Assembly: GCA_900314365.1 (NCBI GenBank)
Contig: OMVH01000020.1
Span: 1-21,243 of the forward strand
From: an uncultured Prevotella sp.
Lineage (GTDB): Bacteria; Bacteroidota; Bacteroidia; Bacteroidales; Bacteroidaceae
Direction of reading: 5' to 3'
Length of the DNA stretch: 21,243 nt
Shown: positions 7,243-15,863 of the stretch, piece by piece
How the letters are laid out: each line of letters begins with the position of its first letter
How positions within the stretch are numbered: position 1 is the stretch's first letter
Notes under the pieces: model-generated
Databases searched by the model: none
What the model was told of the DNA's origin: nothing
Seen by the model: the letters and a program-made list of their open reading frames with translations, nothing else
Program-made: the position numbers and the translations under genes

Positions 7243-10200
7243 TTGGATATCCCAAATAGAAAGATAATCACCCTGGCCCTCGCCGCCCTACTGACATTCG
7301 TACTGGCGACGGGATGCAGCACGCAGAAGAACACTGCGTCGCACAGGCGGTGGCATGCCTTCACAGCTAACTACAACATCTACTACAATGGTACGCTGGC
7401 CTACATCGACGGCTCACTGGAAAAGGAGAACGGCAACAAGGACAACTTCACTGAAATGATACCGCTCTACACAGTGGGCAATAAGAACAGTCGGGAGTTG
7501 GGCAAGGGTAACTTTGACCGAGCCATTGAGAAATGTGAGAAAGCTATCCGACTGCACAGTATCAAGCGAAGGCCTGTGTGGGACAAGAAGCGCAGAAAGA
7601 CGGAACGTGACATAGAGTGGCTCAACAGAAAGGAATACAATCCCTTCCTCTGGAAAGCATGGCTGCTCATGGGGCGATCACAATTCCATGAGGGTGACTT
7701 CGACGCGGCCGCTTCTACCTTCGCCTACATGAGCAGGCTCTATCAGACGCAGCCCGCCATCTACGGCAGAGCAAGAGCCTGGCTGGCAAAATGCTACATT
7801 GAACAAGGATGGCTCTACGACGCTGAGGACGTGATTCGCAACATGCAACGCGACTCCATTCACTGGCGGGCGCGCAAGGAGTGGGACTATACCATGGCCG
7901 ACTACTACATCCACACGGGCGAATATGAGAAGGCTATTCCGTCGTTGAGAAAAGTTATTAAGCATGAGATGCGCCGCAAGCAGAAAGCACGCGAATGGTT
8001 TCTGCTGGGGCAACTCTACGAGGCAGTGGGCAATAAGCCGCTCGCCTATAAAGCCTATCGTCACGTCACAAGACTCAACCCGCCTTACGAGGTGGAGTTC
8101 AACGCGCGCATTGCAATGACCGAGGTGATGGCGTCGGGACAGGCCCGCAAAATGATTGGAAAGCTCAAGAGGATGGCCCGGTCAGACAATAATAAGGAAT
8201 ACCTCGACCAAGTCTACTATGCCATTGGCAACATCTACCTCACACAGAAAGACACCATCAGTGCTATACGTGCCTACGAGGAGGGCAACAGCAAGGCTAC
8301 ACGCAGCGGTATCGAAAAAGGAGTGCTGTTGCTGAAACTCGGTGACCTCTACTGGGCCAAGGAAAAGTTCAGCGATGCCCGTCGCTGCTACGGTGAAGCC
8401 ATAGGGCTACTCGACAAGGAACGGCCAGACTATGAACAGCTCTCCAATCGCTCGAAAGTTCTCGACGAACTCGTGCCCTTCACAGAAGCCGTGCACCTGC
8501 AAGACTCACTGCAGACGCTTGCCAAGATGAGCGATAAGGACCGCAACGCAGCCATCGATCGTGTCATTGAGGCTCTTAAAAAGAAGGAGAAGGAGGAAGC
8601 ACGAGCCAAAGCCGACCAGGAATCAGCAAACCAAGGAGGCAACACCGGTAACGACATGGACAACGGAATCAGCAACAGGTCGGCACGCACTACACAGAAC
8701 TCGCAAAGTACACAAAAGACTACGTGGTACTTCTATAACACTATGGCGGTAAATCAAGGTAAGACCGAGTTTGAACGGCTGTGGGGCAAGAGGGCAAACG
8801 AGGATAACTGGCAACGTTCGAACAAGACTGTAGTGGCATCAGCACAGGATCAACAGGACAACACGGAAGAAGGGGCTGAAGAAACAGGAAGCAATAAGGA
8901 AGAAACAGCTTCCGACTCACTCGACCATAAAACCGACAGTGCCGTCAACGACCCGCATAAACGTGAATACTATCTCGCGCAAATTCCTTTCACGGAAGAG
9001 CAGCTGAAAGCCAGCAATGCCACCATCATGGATGGACTCTACCATGCAGGCGTCATCTTCAAGGATAAGCTGGACAATCTCAGCCTGAGCGAAAAGTGTC
9101 TGCAGCGCATCAACCTGCAATATCCCACTTACGAGCACATGGACGATGTGTTCTATCACCTATTCCTGCTCTACTCCCGACGCCACGAAACGGCACAAGC
9201 AGCGGCATTCCTTGACAGACTGAAAAAGGACTGGCCTAAGAGCCAATGGACCGCACTGCTCTCTGACCCAGCTTTTGCTGAGAATGCACGCTTCGGTGTA
9301 CACATGGAGGACTCACTCTATGCAGCCACCTATGAAGCTTTCAAAGCGGACCGATATGATGAGGTAGCGGCCAACAGTGAGCTTTCAGCCCGACGATACC
9401 CACTGGGGGCCAACCGCGACAAATTCCTCTTCATCGGTGCACTGGGCAAACTCAACGCCGGTAACGCTGACGGCTGCCTTGACGACTTGAAACAGGTGGT
9501 GGAGAAATATCCTCAAAGTAGTGTCAGCGAGATGGCTGGTATGATCATCAATGGGGTCAGCAAGGGGCGCAGACTCCGTGGCGGAAAGTTTGACGTCGGA
9601 GACGTATGGAGCCGCCGCAGTGTGGTACTAAACGACAGCGATTCCATCCAGGCTAGAACGTTCTCAACTGAGCGAAACACGAACTTTGTATTCATGCTCG
9701 TCTACAGTCCGGACTCTATTAATGAAAATCAGTTGCTCTTCCGTTTGGCAAAATACAACTTCACAAGCTATCTTGTGAGGAACTTTGACCTAACAATAGA
9801 GGATGCCGACGGACTCCACCGACTGAAGATAAGTGGTTTCCGCAACTATGACGAGGCGTTGCAATATGCACGTGCCGCTCTTGCTCAACAACAGATTAAG
9901 AAGCTAGTAGGAAAAGCTCGCTCTGTGATTATCAGCGAGACCAATCTGCCTCTGCTTGGCCAGCAATTCAGTTACGACGACTATGACAAGTTCTACGCCC
10001 GCCACTTCGCTCCTCTGAAGATAAGCTCAGACCTGCTACTTGACGAGCCCGAAGAAATTACAACCGTAAGACCTGACAACGACAAAGAGCCTGCGCGTCC
10101 TGACCTCATCGACAATGGAATCTTCATAGATGACAGTACGCCAGCCTCCCAACAAGGGGGTGGAACGACCGTAGTGACCGACGACGCTCAAGACAAGAAG

Positions 10201-10803
10201 ACTTCGGGGACCATACAGGGTGGGCTGACAATTCCTACAGAACAGTCAGACAAAGGCACATCCGTCAAGCAGCAGGGGACAATTATCCCCGACACGCCTA
10301 AGGCAACGGTCAAACAACAGGGAACCATTATTCCCGACACACCAAAGTCAACGGTCAAGCAGCAGGGAACCATTATTTCCGACACGCCAAAGTCAACGCC
10401 CAAGCAGCAGGGGACTATCATCCCAGACACACCGGAGTCAACGCCCAAGCAGCAAGGAACTATCATCCCTGACACACCGGAGTCGGCACCTAAGAAGCAG
10501 GAAGATCGGACTTCTGTAATCATTCAGAAAGAAACTTCTCCTGACAAACAAACACCGGTGAAACAACCCGTGAAGAGTCAGCCCCAAAAGGTGGAACAGA
10601 CAAAACAACCGGTCAAACAGGAGCAAAAGGCTCAAGAGCAGAAGAAGCAAGAAACAAAGAAGCAGCAGAACGATGACGGGATATATTTCGATGACAGCGA
10701 TATTCCCTCTACACCAAAGAACGACAACAAGAAAGACAAGAAAAAGGAGCTCGAACCAGACATTGACCTCGAGGATGAATACTACGACCTCGACGGCTTC
10801 TAA
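7243..10803 (+). CDS. porW: PorW/SprE-like TPR lipoprotein of the type IX secretion system
   Basis: Very long (1186 residues) predicted lipoprotein. The signal peptide is KIITLALAALLTFVLATGC with the lipidated Cys25; no acidic surface-export signal follows, so a periplasm-facing anchor is expected. Residues of about 60-450 are helical TPR-like repeats (for example WLAKCYIEQGWLYDAEDVI, IPSLRKVIKHEMRRK, WFLLGQLYEAVGNKPLAYKAY). A charged linker (about 440-580) leads to more helical repeats and a conserved-looking domain at about 760-940. The tail is disordered and rich in Lys, Gln, Pro and Asp, with five 15-residue repeats at 1008-1082. The start is TTG at 7243: the preceding gene's stop at 7195-7197 is in the same frame and no ATG or GTG lies between. 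PorW is known to connect the PorLM motor side with the outer-membrane ring. Assignment rests on the repeat lipoprotein pattern and the adjacent porX. Confidence 0.8.
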   Translation: MDIPNRKIITLALAALLTFVLATGCSTQKNTASHRRWHAFTANYNIYYNGTLAYIDGSLEKENGNKDNFTEMIPLYTVGNKNSRELGKGNFDRAIEKCEKAIRLHSIKRRPVWDKKRRKTERDIEWLNRKEYNPFLWKAWLLMGRSQFHEGDFDAAASTFAYMSRLYQTQPAIYGRARAWLAKCYIEQGWLYDAEDVIRNMQRDSIHWRARKEWDYTMADYYIHTGEYEKAIPSLRKVIKHEMRRKQKAREWFLLGQLYEAVGNKPLAYKAYRHVTRLNPPYEVEFNARIAMTEVMASGQARKMIGKLKRMARSDNNKEYLDQVYYAIGNIYLTQKDTISAIRAYEEGNSKATRSGIEKGVLLLKLGDLYWAKEKFSDARRCYGEAIGLLDKERPDYEQLSNRSKVLDELVPFTEAVHLQDSLQTLAKMSDKDRNAAIDRVIEALKKKEKEEARAKADQESANQGGNTGNDMDNGISNRSARTTQNSQSTQKTTWYFYNTMAVNQGKTEFERLWGKRANEDNWQRSNKTVVASAQDQQDNTEEGAEETGSNKEETASDSLDHKTDSAVNDPHKREYYLAQIPFTEEQLKASNATIMDGLYHAGVIFKDKLDNLSLSEKCLQRINLQYPTYEHMDDVFYHLFLLYSRRHETAQAAAFLDRLKKDWPKSQWTALLSDPAFAENARFGVHMEDSLYAATYEAFKADRYDEVAANSELSARRYPLGANRDKFLFIGALGKLNAGNADGCLDDLKQVVEKYPQSSVSEMAGMIINGVSKGRRLRGGKFDVGDVWSRRSVVLNDSDSIQARTFSTERNTNFVFMLVYSPDSINENQLLFRLAKYNFTSYLVRNFDLTIEDADGLHRLKISGFRNYDEALQYARAALAQQQIKKLVGKARSVIISETNLPLLGQQFSYDDYDKFYARHFAPLKISSDLLLDEPEEITTVRPDNDKEPARPDLIDNGIFIDDSTPASQQGGGTTVVTDDAQDKKTSGTIQGGLTIPTEQSDKGTSVKQQGTIIPDTPKATVKQQGTIIPDTPKSTVKQQGTIISDTPKSTPKQQGTIIPDTPESTPKQQGTIIPDTPESAPKKQEDRTSVIIQKETSPDKQTPVKQPVKSQPQKVEQTKQPVKQEQKAQEQKKQETKKQQNDDGIYFDDSDIPSTPKNDNKKDKKKELEPDIDLEDEYYDLDGF
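10264..10488 (+). repeat. Five tandem 45-bp repeats within the PorW-like gene
   Basis: Exactly in-frame units begin at 10264, 10309, 10354, 10399 and 10444. Each encodes 15 residues of the form [VP]KQQGTIIPDTP[KE][AS][TA]; one copy has Ser for Pro. Neighbouring units differ at silent sites (for example CAG or CAA, GGG or GGA, ATC or ATT), so the array is not very recent, but protein identity is high. A degenerate sixth start (PKKQ) follows. Such arrays can change copy number by slippage or recombination without a frameshift. Confidence 0.95.
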
Positions 10804-10836
10804 GTCTTGAAACGGTCTCCACAATAATGACACGAT

Positions 10837-12390
10837 ATGAGCAACGGATTACTTTTGTGGGTAGATGATGAGATAGAGCTCATGAAGGCCTACATCATCT
10901 TCCTCAATAAGAAAGGATACGAAGTAGTGACCGTCAGCAACGGCCCCGATGCCATAGAGCAATGCCGGCAACGCACATTTGACCTCGTGCTACTCGACGA
11001 GATGATGCCGGGCCTCACGGGACTTGAGACACTACAGAAAATCAAGGAAATCTCTCCTGCTACTCCCGTCGTTATGGTAACGAAGAGCGAGGAAGAGAAC
11101 ATCATGGACCAGGCTATTGGCTCCAAGATTGCCGATTACCTTATAAAGCCGGTCAATCCCAGTCAAATACTTCTTACGCTGAAGAAATGCATCCATCGCA
11201 AGGAGATAGAAACGGAAATAACGCAAAGCGGCTATCAGCAGAGTTTCCAGCAGATAGCCATGCAGATTAACTCTTGCTCTACGCTCGACCAATGGATGGA
11301 GGTCTATCGACGGCTCGTCCATTGGGAGCTTGAATTGAGCAGCACCGACAGCAACATGACCGAACTGCTGAAAATGCAGAAGGAAGATGCCAACAACGGA
11401 TTTGCAAAATTCATAAAGAAGAACTATCTCGACTGGGTAGCTCCTGGACAAACAGAACGTCCGCTGATGAGCCCTGACGTTTTCAAGAGACGCATTTTTC
11501 CACTGCTCGACTCCGGCGCAAAAGTGTTCCTTATCGTGATTGACAATTTCCGATACGACCAGTGGCGGATGTTGGCAGGCGAGATAGGCGATCTTTTTGA
11601 CATAGAGGAAGACATGTACACCAGCATACTACCTACTGCCACGCAGTATGCCCGCAACGCACTCTTCAGTGGTCTCATGCCAAACAAAATAGCAGAAATG
11701 TTTCCTAACCTTTGGGTCGATGAGGACGAAGAGGAAGGAAAGAATCTTAACGAAGGGCCGCTCATACAGACACAAATAGCCCGCTACCGTCGTCACGACA
11801 CATTCAGCTACCACAAAGTGAACGACTCAACGGGAGCAGAGAAGTTCTTCGAACATTACAATGAGTTGGGACATAACGACCTCAACGTGCTCGTCATCAA
11901 CTTCATTGATATGCTCTCTCATGCACGCACCGAATCGAAGATGGTTCGCGAACTTGCCAACAATGAGTCGGCCTATCGCAGCATCACACTCAGTTGGATG
12001 CGCCACTCGGTCATGGGCGACCTTTTCAGACGACTGGCCCAGTCTGACTACAAGGTGGTCATAACCACGGATCATGGCAGCATTCGTGCTTCGAAGCCGG
12101 TAAGGATAATCGGAGATAGAAATACGAACACAAATCTTCGCTACAAGTTAGGCAAGAATCTCAACTACAACCCAAAGGAAGTATTTGCCATACGCGAACC
12201 CAAGAAGGCACAACTGCCTTCACCCAACCTGAGCACAAGCTATGTCTTTGCCACTGGAGCTGACTTCTTCGCCTATCCGAACAACTACAATTATTATGTC
12301 AGCTACTACAAGGACACTTTCCAGCATGGCGGTATCTCTATGGAGGAGATGCTCATACCGCTCATCACGCTGACACCCAGAAAGAAATAG
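10837..12390 (+). CDS. porX: PorX: response regulator with PglZ phosphodiesterase domain
   Basis: The 517-residue protein has a receiver domain at about 4-122 with acidic pocket Asp10-Asp11, phosphoacceptor Asp54 (LLDEMMPG), Thr82 and Lys104 (YLIKP). A helical linker (about 123-220) leads to a PglZ domain of the alkaline phosphatase superfamily. Likely metal or catalytic residues are Asp236 (IVIDNFRYDQ), a Thr in the PTATQ segment (267-269), Asp358 and His362 (FIDMLSHART), Asp412 and His413 (TTDHGS) and His497. PorX with the histidine kinase PorY controls type IX secretion, and its PglZ domain is reported to cleave oligonucleotides. There is no DNA-binding domain. It starts 33 bp after the PorW-like gene and probably shares its transcript. 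No key residue appears to be missing. Confidence 0.93.
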   Translation: MSNGLLLWVDDEIELMKAYIIFLNKKGYEVVTVSNGPDAIEQCRQRTFDLVLLDEMMPGLTGLETLQKIKEISPATPVVMVTKSEEENIMDQAIGSKIADYLIKPVNPSQILLTLKKCIHRKEIETEITQSGYQQSFQQIAMQINSCSTLDQWMEVYRRLVHWELELSSTDSNMTELLKMQKEDANNGFAKFIKKNYLDWVAPGQTERPLMSPDVFKRRIFPLLDSGAKVFLIVIDNFRYDQWRMLAGEIGDLFDIEEDMYTSILPTATQYARNALFSGLMPNKIAEMFPNLWVDEDEEEGKNLNEGPLIQTQIARYRRHDTFSYHKVNDSTGAEKFFEHYNELGHNDLNVLVINFIDMLSHARTESKMVRELANNESAYRSITLSWMRHSVMGDLFRRLAQSDYKVVITTDHGSIRASKPVRIIGDRNTNTNLRYKLGKNLNYNPKEVFAIREPKKAQLPSPNLSTSYVFATGADFFAYPNNYNYYVSYYKDTFQHGGISMEEMLIPLITLTPRKK

Positions 12391-12495
12391 TATAAGCCCA
12401 GGCCCGCACGATACCCGTAGCCCTTACTTATTGATACGACAGGACTACAACAGGTCACCGCTGCAACGGACATAAAAAAGCAAGCAAAAGAAATT

Positions 12496-12909
12496 ATGGA
12501 AATAACTATTCAATCACTGGCCGACATCCGACAGGGTGCACGCCAATTCATCGAGAACATGGGGTCAGCCAAGGTATTTGCCTTCTATGGCAAAATGGGC
12601 GCCGGCAAGACCACTTTCATCAAAGCTGTTTGTGAAGAGCTCGGAGTCAACGATGTAATCACATCGCCTACCTTTGCCATCGTCAACGAGTACACAAGGG
12701 AACCATCGGGAGAAAGCATCTTCCACTTTGACTTCTACCGGATAAAAAAGATAGAGGAAGTCTACGACATGGGTTATGAGGATTATTTCGACAGCGGCTC
12801 TCTCTGTTTCCTGGAATGGCCGGAACTAATAGAAGACTTACTACCCGAGGATGCCGTAAAGGTGATTATAACCGAAAACAGCAATGGCTCCCGCACAATA
12901 AGCTTCTGA
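12496..12909 (+). CDS. tsaE: tRNA N6-threonylcarbamoyladenosine biosynthesis ATPase TsaE
   Basis: ATPase partner of TsaB and TsaD in making the t6A37 modification of ANN-reading tRNAs. The 137-residue length is typical. The Walker A motif is G32-KMGAG-Lys38-Thr39, followed by the family motif TSPTF (56-60) in ITSPTFAIVNEY, then FHFDFYR (76-82) and FLEWPE around Glu107-Trp108. It lies 105 bp after porX with no recognisable promoter in the gap, so read-through from the aroA-porW-porX message is plausible. The neighbourhood with porX is, as far as I recall, common in Bacteroidota. The partner genes tsaB and tsaD are not in this window. Confidence 0.95.
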   Translation: MEITIQSLADIRQGARQFIENMGSAKVFAFYGKMGAGKTTFIKAVCEELGVNDVITSPTFAIVNEYTREPSGESIFHFDFYRIKKIEEVYDMGYEDYFDSGSLCFLEWPELIEDLLPEDAVKVIITENSNGSRTISF

Positions 12910-12935
12910 CAATCACATAATAGAATCTTAAAAAG

Positions 12936-13018
12936 AACCGCCACACCCTACCCTTTCATACAGAGCCTCTCGAGAAAATCAAGACCCGGCATTGGAAGAG
13001 AAGTAAGGTATGGCGGTT
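12936..13018. terminator. Imperfect hairpin between convergent tsaE and trxA
   Basis: Positions 12936-12951 pair with 13003-13018, with mismatches at two places; the outer 8 bp (AACCGCCA with TGGCGGTT) are perfect. On the minus strand the stem is followed by a T5 run (plus 12930-12934 are A), which suits termination of trxA; on plus the flank is only weakly T-rich. The loop is about 50 nt and includes the palindrome TCTCGAGA (12968-12975). A shared bidirectional terminator is the simplest reading. Confidence 0.5.
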
Positions 13019-13079
13019 TCGTTTACAGCAGCTCCAAGCAGAGATCCGGAAAATGAATCAAAAGCCGGAGCACCAGAAT

Positions 13080-13394
13080 TTAGAGCAGAGCCTGGAACTT
13101 CTTGTCGAGCACTTCTTTGGGAGCTGCACCGACAAACTTGTCTACAAGCTTTCCACCTTTGAAGAAAAGAATAGTGGGAATGCTGCGCACGCCAAATTCG
13201 GCTGTAATCTCGTCGTTTTCCTCGACATCACACTTTCCGACTACAATTTTTCCATCGTAGTCCTTGGCAAGCTCAGAGATGACAGGACCTACCATTCGGC
13301 AGGGGCCACACCAAGTTGCCCAAAGATCCATAACAAAGGGCAACTGCCCGTTCTTATAAGTTTCAAAGTTTGCTGAAGTGATTGTAACTTCCAT
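13080..13394 (-). CDS. trxA: Thioredoxin
   Basis: Cytosolic dithiol-disulfide oxidoreductase of 104 residues, the usual length for thioredoxin 1. The redox motif WCGPC places the active cysteines at 29 and 32, the buried acid equivalent to E. coli Asp26 is Asp23 (VMDLWATWCGPC), and the cis-proline is Pro73 (RSIPTILFFKGG). There is no signal peptide. An AAAGGAG sequence lies 8 nt before the ATG, a Shine-Dalgarno match much stronger than is usual in Bacteroidota. It has its own -7 promoter box and is transcribed toward tsaE, so it is a single-gene unit. Confidence 0.97.
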   Translation of the reverse strand: MEVTITSANFETYKNGQLPFVMDLWATWCGPCRMVGPVISELAKDYDGKIVVGKCDVEENDEITAEFGVRSIPTILFFKGGKLVDKFVGAAPKEVLDKKFQALL

Positions 13395-13402
13395 ATGATA
13401 TT

Positions 13403-13435
13403 CTCCTTTTCAGTATAATTACTGATGCAAAGGTA
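13403..13435 (-). promoter_or_regulatory. trxA promoter -7 box and ribosome binding site
   Basis: On the minus strand TACCTTTG (plus 13428-13435) fits the -7 consensus. The -33 box is not clear at the expected distance. AAAGGAG (plus 13403-13409) lies 8 nt from the trxA ATG. The leader would be about 25-30 nt. Confidence 0.6.
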
Positions 13436-13572
13436 CACAAAATATATTGAATGTAGCTATAGAGTCGCTGTTTTTTCAGAACGATGTCTTTAGCCTTTTA
13501 GCAAGTAATCATTATGTAGGGAATGGTTACCTCCCATTAGTTGAGGCTGAACGGCTCTTTCTATAATAACAG

Positions 13573-13600
13573 AAAAAAGGCCGACTCGAAAGCCGGCCCT
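13573..13600 (-). terminator. Intrinsic terminator of the efflux-lpxA operon
   Basis: Transcribed leftward, GGCCGGC pairs with GUCGGCC (plus 13592-13598 with 13579-13585, one G-U pair) around a UUUCGA loop, followed directly by six U (plus 13573-13578 are A). It begins about 40 nt after the lpxA stop. The rest of 13441-13570, between this terminator and the trxA promoter, holds only a weak 5-bp hairpin near 13522-13538. Confidence 0.85.
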
Positions 13601-13636
13601 TATTCTAACTCAGTATTTGTGATAAAAGTCACAAGA

Positions 13637-14422
13637 CTAACCTTGCTGCTTGCTGATGACACCTCTAGTTGCAGTTTTGAGGAACGAAACGATGTTGCGC
13701 ACCTCCGGGCCGTCAGGCACCTGATCTTCTATCTGAAGCACAGAATCGAAGAGGCTGTTCTGTCCATGGAACACAAGTCGATAAGCATTTGCAACATGCT
13801 TCTGCACCCTCTCGTCAATCTTCCAGGCAGTCATCATCGTCTTATTCGGTCCTCCATATTCAATGGGATTCCCTCCGGCAATGATGTAGGGCGGAACATC
13901 TTTAGAGAATCGTGTTCCAGCCTGCAACATAGCAAGATCACCCACTCTGGTACCGGCATTTTCTATGACCGAGGAAGAGAAAATGACGCCCGTGCCAATC
14001 TGGCAGTCACCGGCAATCTTCGTACCATAGCCGAAGACGTTAAAGTCGCCAATCTTTGTATCATGGCTGACATGCACGCCTTCCATGAGCATATTGTTGT
14101 TGCCGATTACCGTCTGCCCACCCTCGTGCGTACCACGATTGATGATAACGTTCTCGCGGATGACATTATTATCACCGACAACCACCTCACTTCGCTCACC
14201 GCGAAACGCGAAGTCCTGCGGCAATGCCCCAATGACCGAGCCTTGATGCACCTTATTGTTCTTGCCCAATTTTGTACCATTGAGAATGCTGACGAAGGGG
14301 AAGATGACACAGTTGTCTCCTATCTCCACATAGTCCTCGATGTACACGAATGGGAATATCTTGATATTGTCGCCGAGCTTCGCCTTAGGCGATACCACAG
14401 CTTTGTCACTGATGTTATTCAT
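13637..14422 (-). CDS. lpxA: LpxA-family acyl-ACP--UDP-N-acetylglucosamine O-acyltransferase
   Basis: Trimeric left-handed beta-helix enzyme that starts lipid A synthesis by acylating UDP-GlcNAc. The 261-residue length matches E. coli LpxA (262). Hexapeptide repeats fill residues of about 1-190, and the core motif IRENVIINRGT is followed by MLMEGVHVSHDTKIGD with the likely catalytic His120 (E. coli His125). The C-terminal helical part is divergent: the segment after VPPYIIAGGNPIEYGG lacks the usual GLxRRGF seen in standard LpxA. It could therefore be the main LpxA or a second paralogue; in many Bacteroidota the main lpxA sits beside an lpxC-fabZ fusion, absent here. It is the last gene of the efflux operon, 30 bp after the channel gene, and ends just before a strong terminator. 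Confidence 0.85.
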   Translation of the reverse strand: MNNISDKAVVSPKAKLGDNIKIFPFVYIEDYVEIGDNCVIFPFVSILNGTKLGKNNKVHQGSVIGALPQDFAFRGERSEVVVGDNNVIRENVIINRGTHEGGQTVIGNNNMLMEGVHVSHDTKIGDFNVFGYGTKIAGDCQIGTGVIFSSSVIENAGTRVGDLAMLQAGTRFSKDVPPYIIAGGNPIEYGGPNKTMMTAWKIDERVQKHVANAYRLVFHGQNSLFDSVLQIEDQVPDGPEVRNIVSFLKTATRGVISKQQG

Positions 14423-14452
14423 AATTCACCATTAAAATCATCATTCAACATA

Positions 14453-15844
14453 CTACTTTGCTCCCCCACCGAGAGCATAGTAGAGGTTCACGACAGCCTG
14501 CATCTTATAGAAGTCGTCCTGCACCTTGTTCAACTGCGAGTTGAGCAGATTGCTTTGGGCAGTGATAACCTCAAGATAGGTAGATCCGGCACTTGCCATC
14601 AAGGCCTTCGTATCCTCGACATTCTGTTTCAGCACCGTTATCCGGCTTGCTTCCAGCTTACTTTTCTCTTCAGAGGCATTGTAGAGCACAAGAGCGTTGC
14701 TCACCTCGCTGCCAGCTGTAAGCACGCTGTTTTGCCACGTATTGAAAGCTTGCTGATACTGATCCTTGGCCACCCGCAAGCCTGCCACAAGCTGTCCCTT
14801 AGCAAAGATGGGCTGAGTGAGCGAGGCCACTGCCGACCACAGCATCTTTCCGGGATTGGTAATGCCCAAGCCGCCACTGTTAGTGAAAGCCCCTGTTCCG
14901 CTGATGGTCAACGAAGGATAGAAGCGAGCCCTGGCAGCCTCCACGTTGTAGAAGCACGATGCAAGTGCCATCTCATAAGCATGGACATCAGCACGATTGT
15001 TGAGCAGCTGTATATTCACTCCCGTTGAGAACTTTGTCGGCAGGCTCTGATTGTCAAGGTCTCCACGTGGGATGGCCTGAGCTTGTTCGCCCAAGAGCAG
15101 GCTGAGGCTGTTCTCCGTCTCACGCACCTGGCGCTTCAGATCCTCCTTCTGCGTCTTCACACTGAGATAGTTGGCCTCAGCACTCTGCACAGCCGTAGAG
15201 CGTACACCAGCAACGCTCTGGTGCTGCACCTTCATGATTTCCCAAGTATCCTTGGTGAGCTTCTCCATGTCGTCAACAATCTGCAACTGCTTATCGAGCA
15301 TGAGCAGAGTATAGTACATATTAGCCACATTTGCGACAAGCTTCGTCTGCACAGCCACTTGATAGTCCTTCGACTGGAGCAATGCCATGGCAGTCGACCG
15401 CTTGGCAGCCGTGAGGTTGCCGAAGAGGTTCGCGTCCCAGCTGGCATTGACAGGCAGCGAATAGGTCTTTGTTGCCTTGTTGTAGTCCCACGAGGAGATG
15501 GTTCCCTGCGGCGTAAACGATAGCGAAGGCAGGAAAGCCAGCTTGGCAGCCTTGAGCTGAGCCTCGGCGATGTCGACATTCAATGCGGCATTGAGCAGGT
15601 TGGGATTATTGGTGAGCGCCTTCCCGATGAGTGTCTGGAGTTGCGGGTCAGTGAAAACCGAGCGCCAGGGAATATTGGCAAAGCTCGTCGTATCGGTCAC
15701 AGCAAGCGTGTCGCTGTTGCTGACGGCATCGCGTACCAACCCCGTCGTGTTCACCTGCGGCCGCTCATACTTTCCATAAAGGCTCTTGCAGCCTGTAAGG
15801 GCTACGACTGCAAGGCCTGTAAGAATGAAACGATATATCTTCAT
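14453..15844 (-). CDS. Outer-membrane efflux channel lipoprotein (OprM/NodT type)
   Basis: TolC-like exit duct for the adjacent RND pump. I chose the ATG at 15844 because it gives a standard lipoprotein signal, MKIYRFILTGLAVVALTGC with lipidated Cys19, and a 463-residue protein, typical for the OprM family. The frame is open for 75 codons further upstream, but that part lies within acrB and has no signal peptide. Two repeats of long helical segments are visible (for example LLNAALNVDIAEAQLKAAKLAFLPSL and YNVEAARARFYPSLTISGTGAF), as in outer-membrane efflux proteins. It begins 19 bp after the pump gene's stop and is followed by lpxA. Confidence 0.93.
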   Translation of the reverse strand: MKIYRFILTGLAVVALTGCKSLYGKYERPQVNTTGLVRDAVSNSDTLAVTDTTSFANIPWRSVFTDPQLQTLIGKALTNNPNLLNAALNVDIAEAQLKAAKLAFLPSLSFTPQGTISSWDYNKATKTYSLPVNASWDANLFGNLTAAKRSTAMALLQSKDYQVAVQTKLVANVANMYYTLLMLDKQLQIVDDMEKLTKDTWEIMKVQHQSVAGVRSTAVQSAEANYLSVKTQKEDLKRQVRETENSLSLLLGEQAQAIPRGDLDNQSLPTKFSTGVNIQLLNNRADVHAYEMALASCFYNVEAARARFYPSLTISGTGAFTNSGGLGITNPGKMLWSAVASLTQPIFAKGQLVAGLRVAKDQYQQAFNTWQNSVLTAGSEVSNALVLYNASEEKSKLEASRITVLKQNVEDTKALMASAGSTYLEVITAQSNLLNSQLNKVQDDFYKMQAVVNLYYALGGGAK

Positions 15845-15863
15845 TGTTGCTTGAACTTCATTG

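Noticed and set aside
10264..10488. Possible CRISPR array
   Set aside because: The 45-bp units are contiguous with no spacers and are in frame inside a protein-coding gene.
10188..10523. 111-codon repetitive open frame on minus opposite the PorW tandem repeats
   Set aside because: Its repeats (GVSGMIVPCCL type) are simply the complement of the 45-bp repeats in the PorW-like gene.
13541..15028. 495-codon open frame on plus, opposite lpxA and the efflux channel gene
   Set aside because: It is antisense to two clearly identified genes, spans the terminator at 13573-13600 and has no domain signature; long antisense frames are common opposite GC-biased codons.
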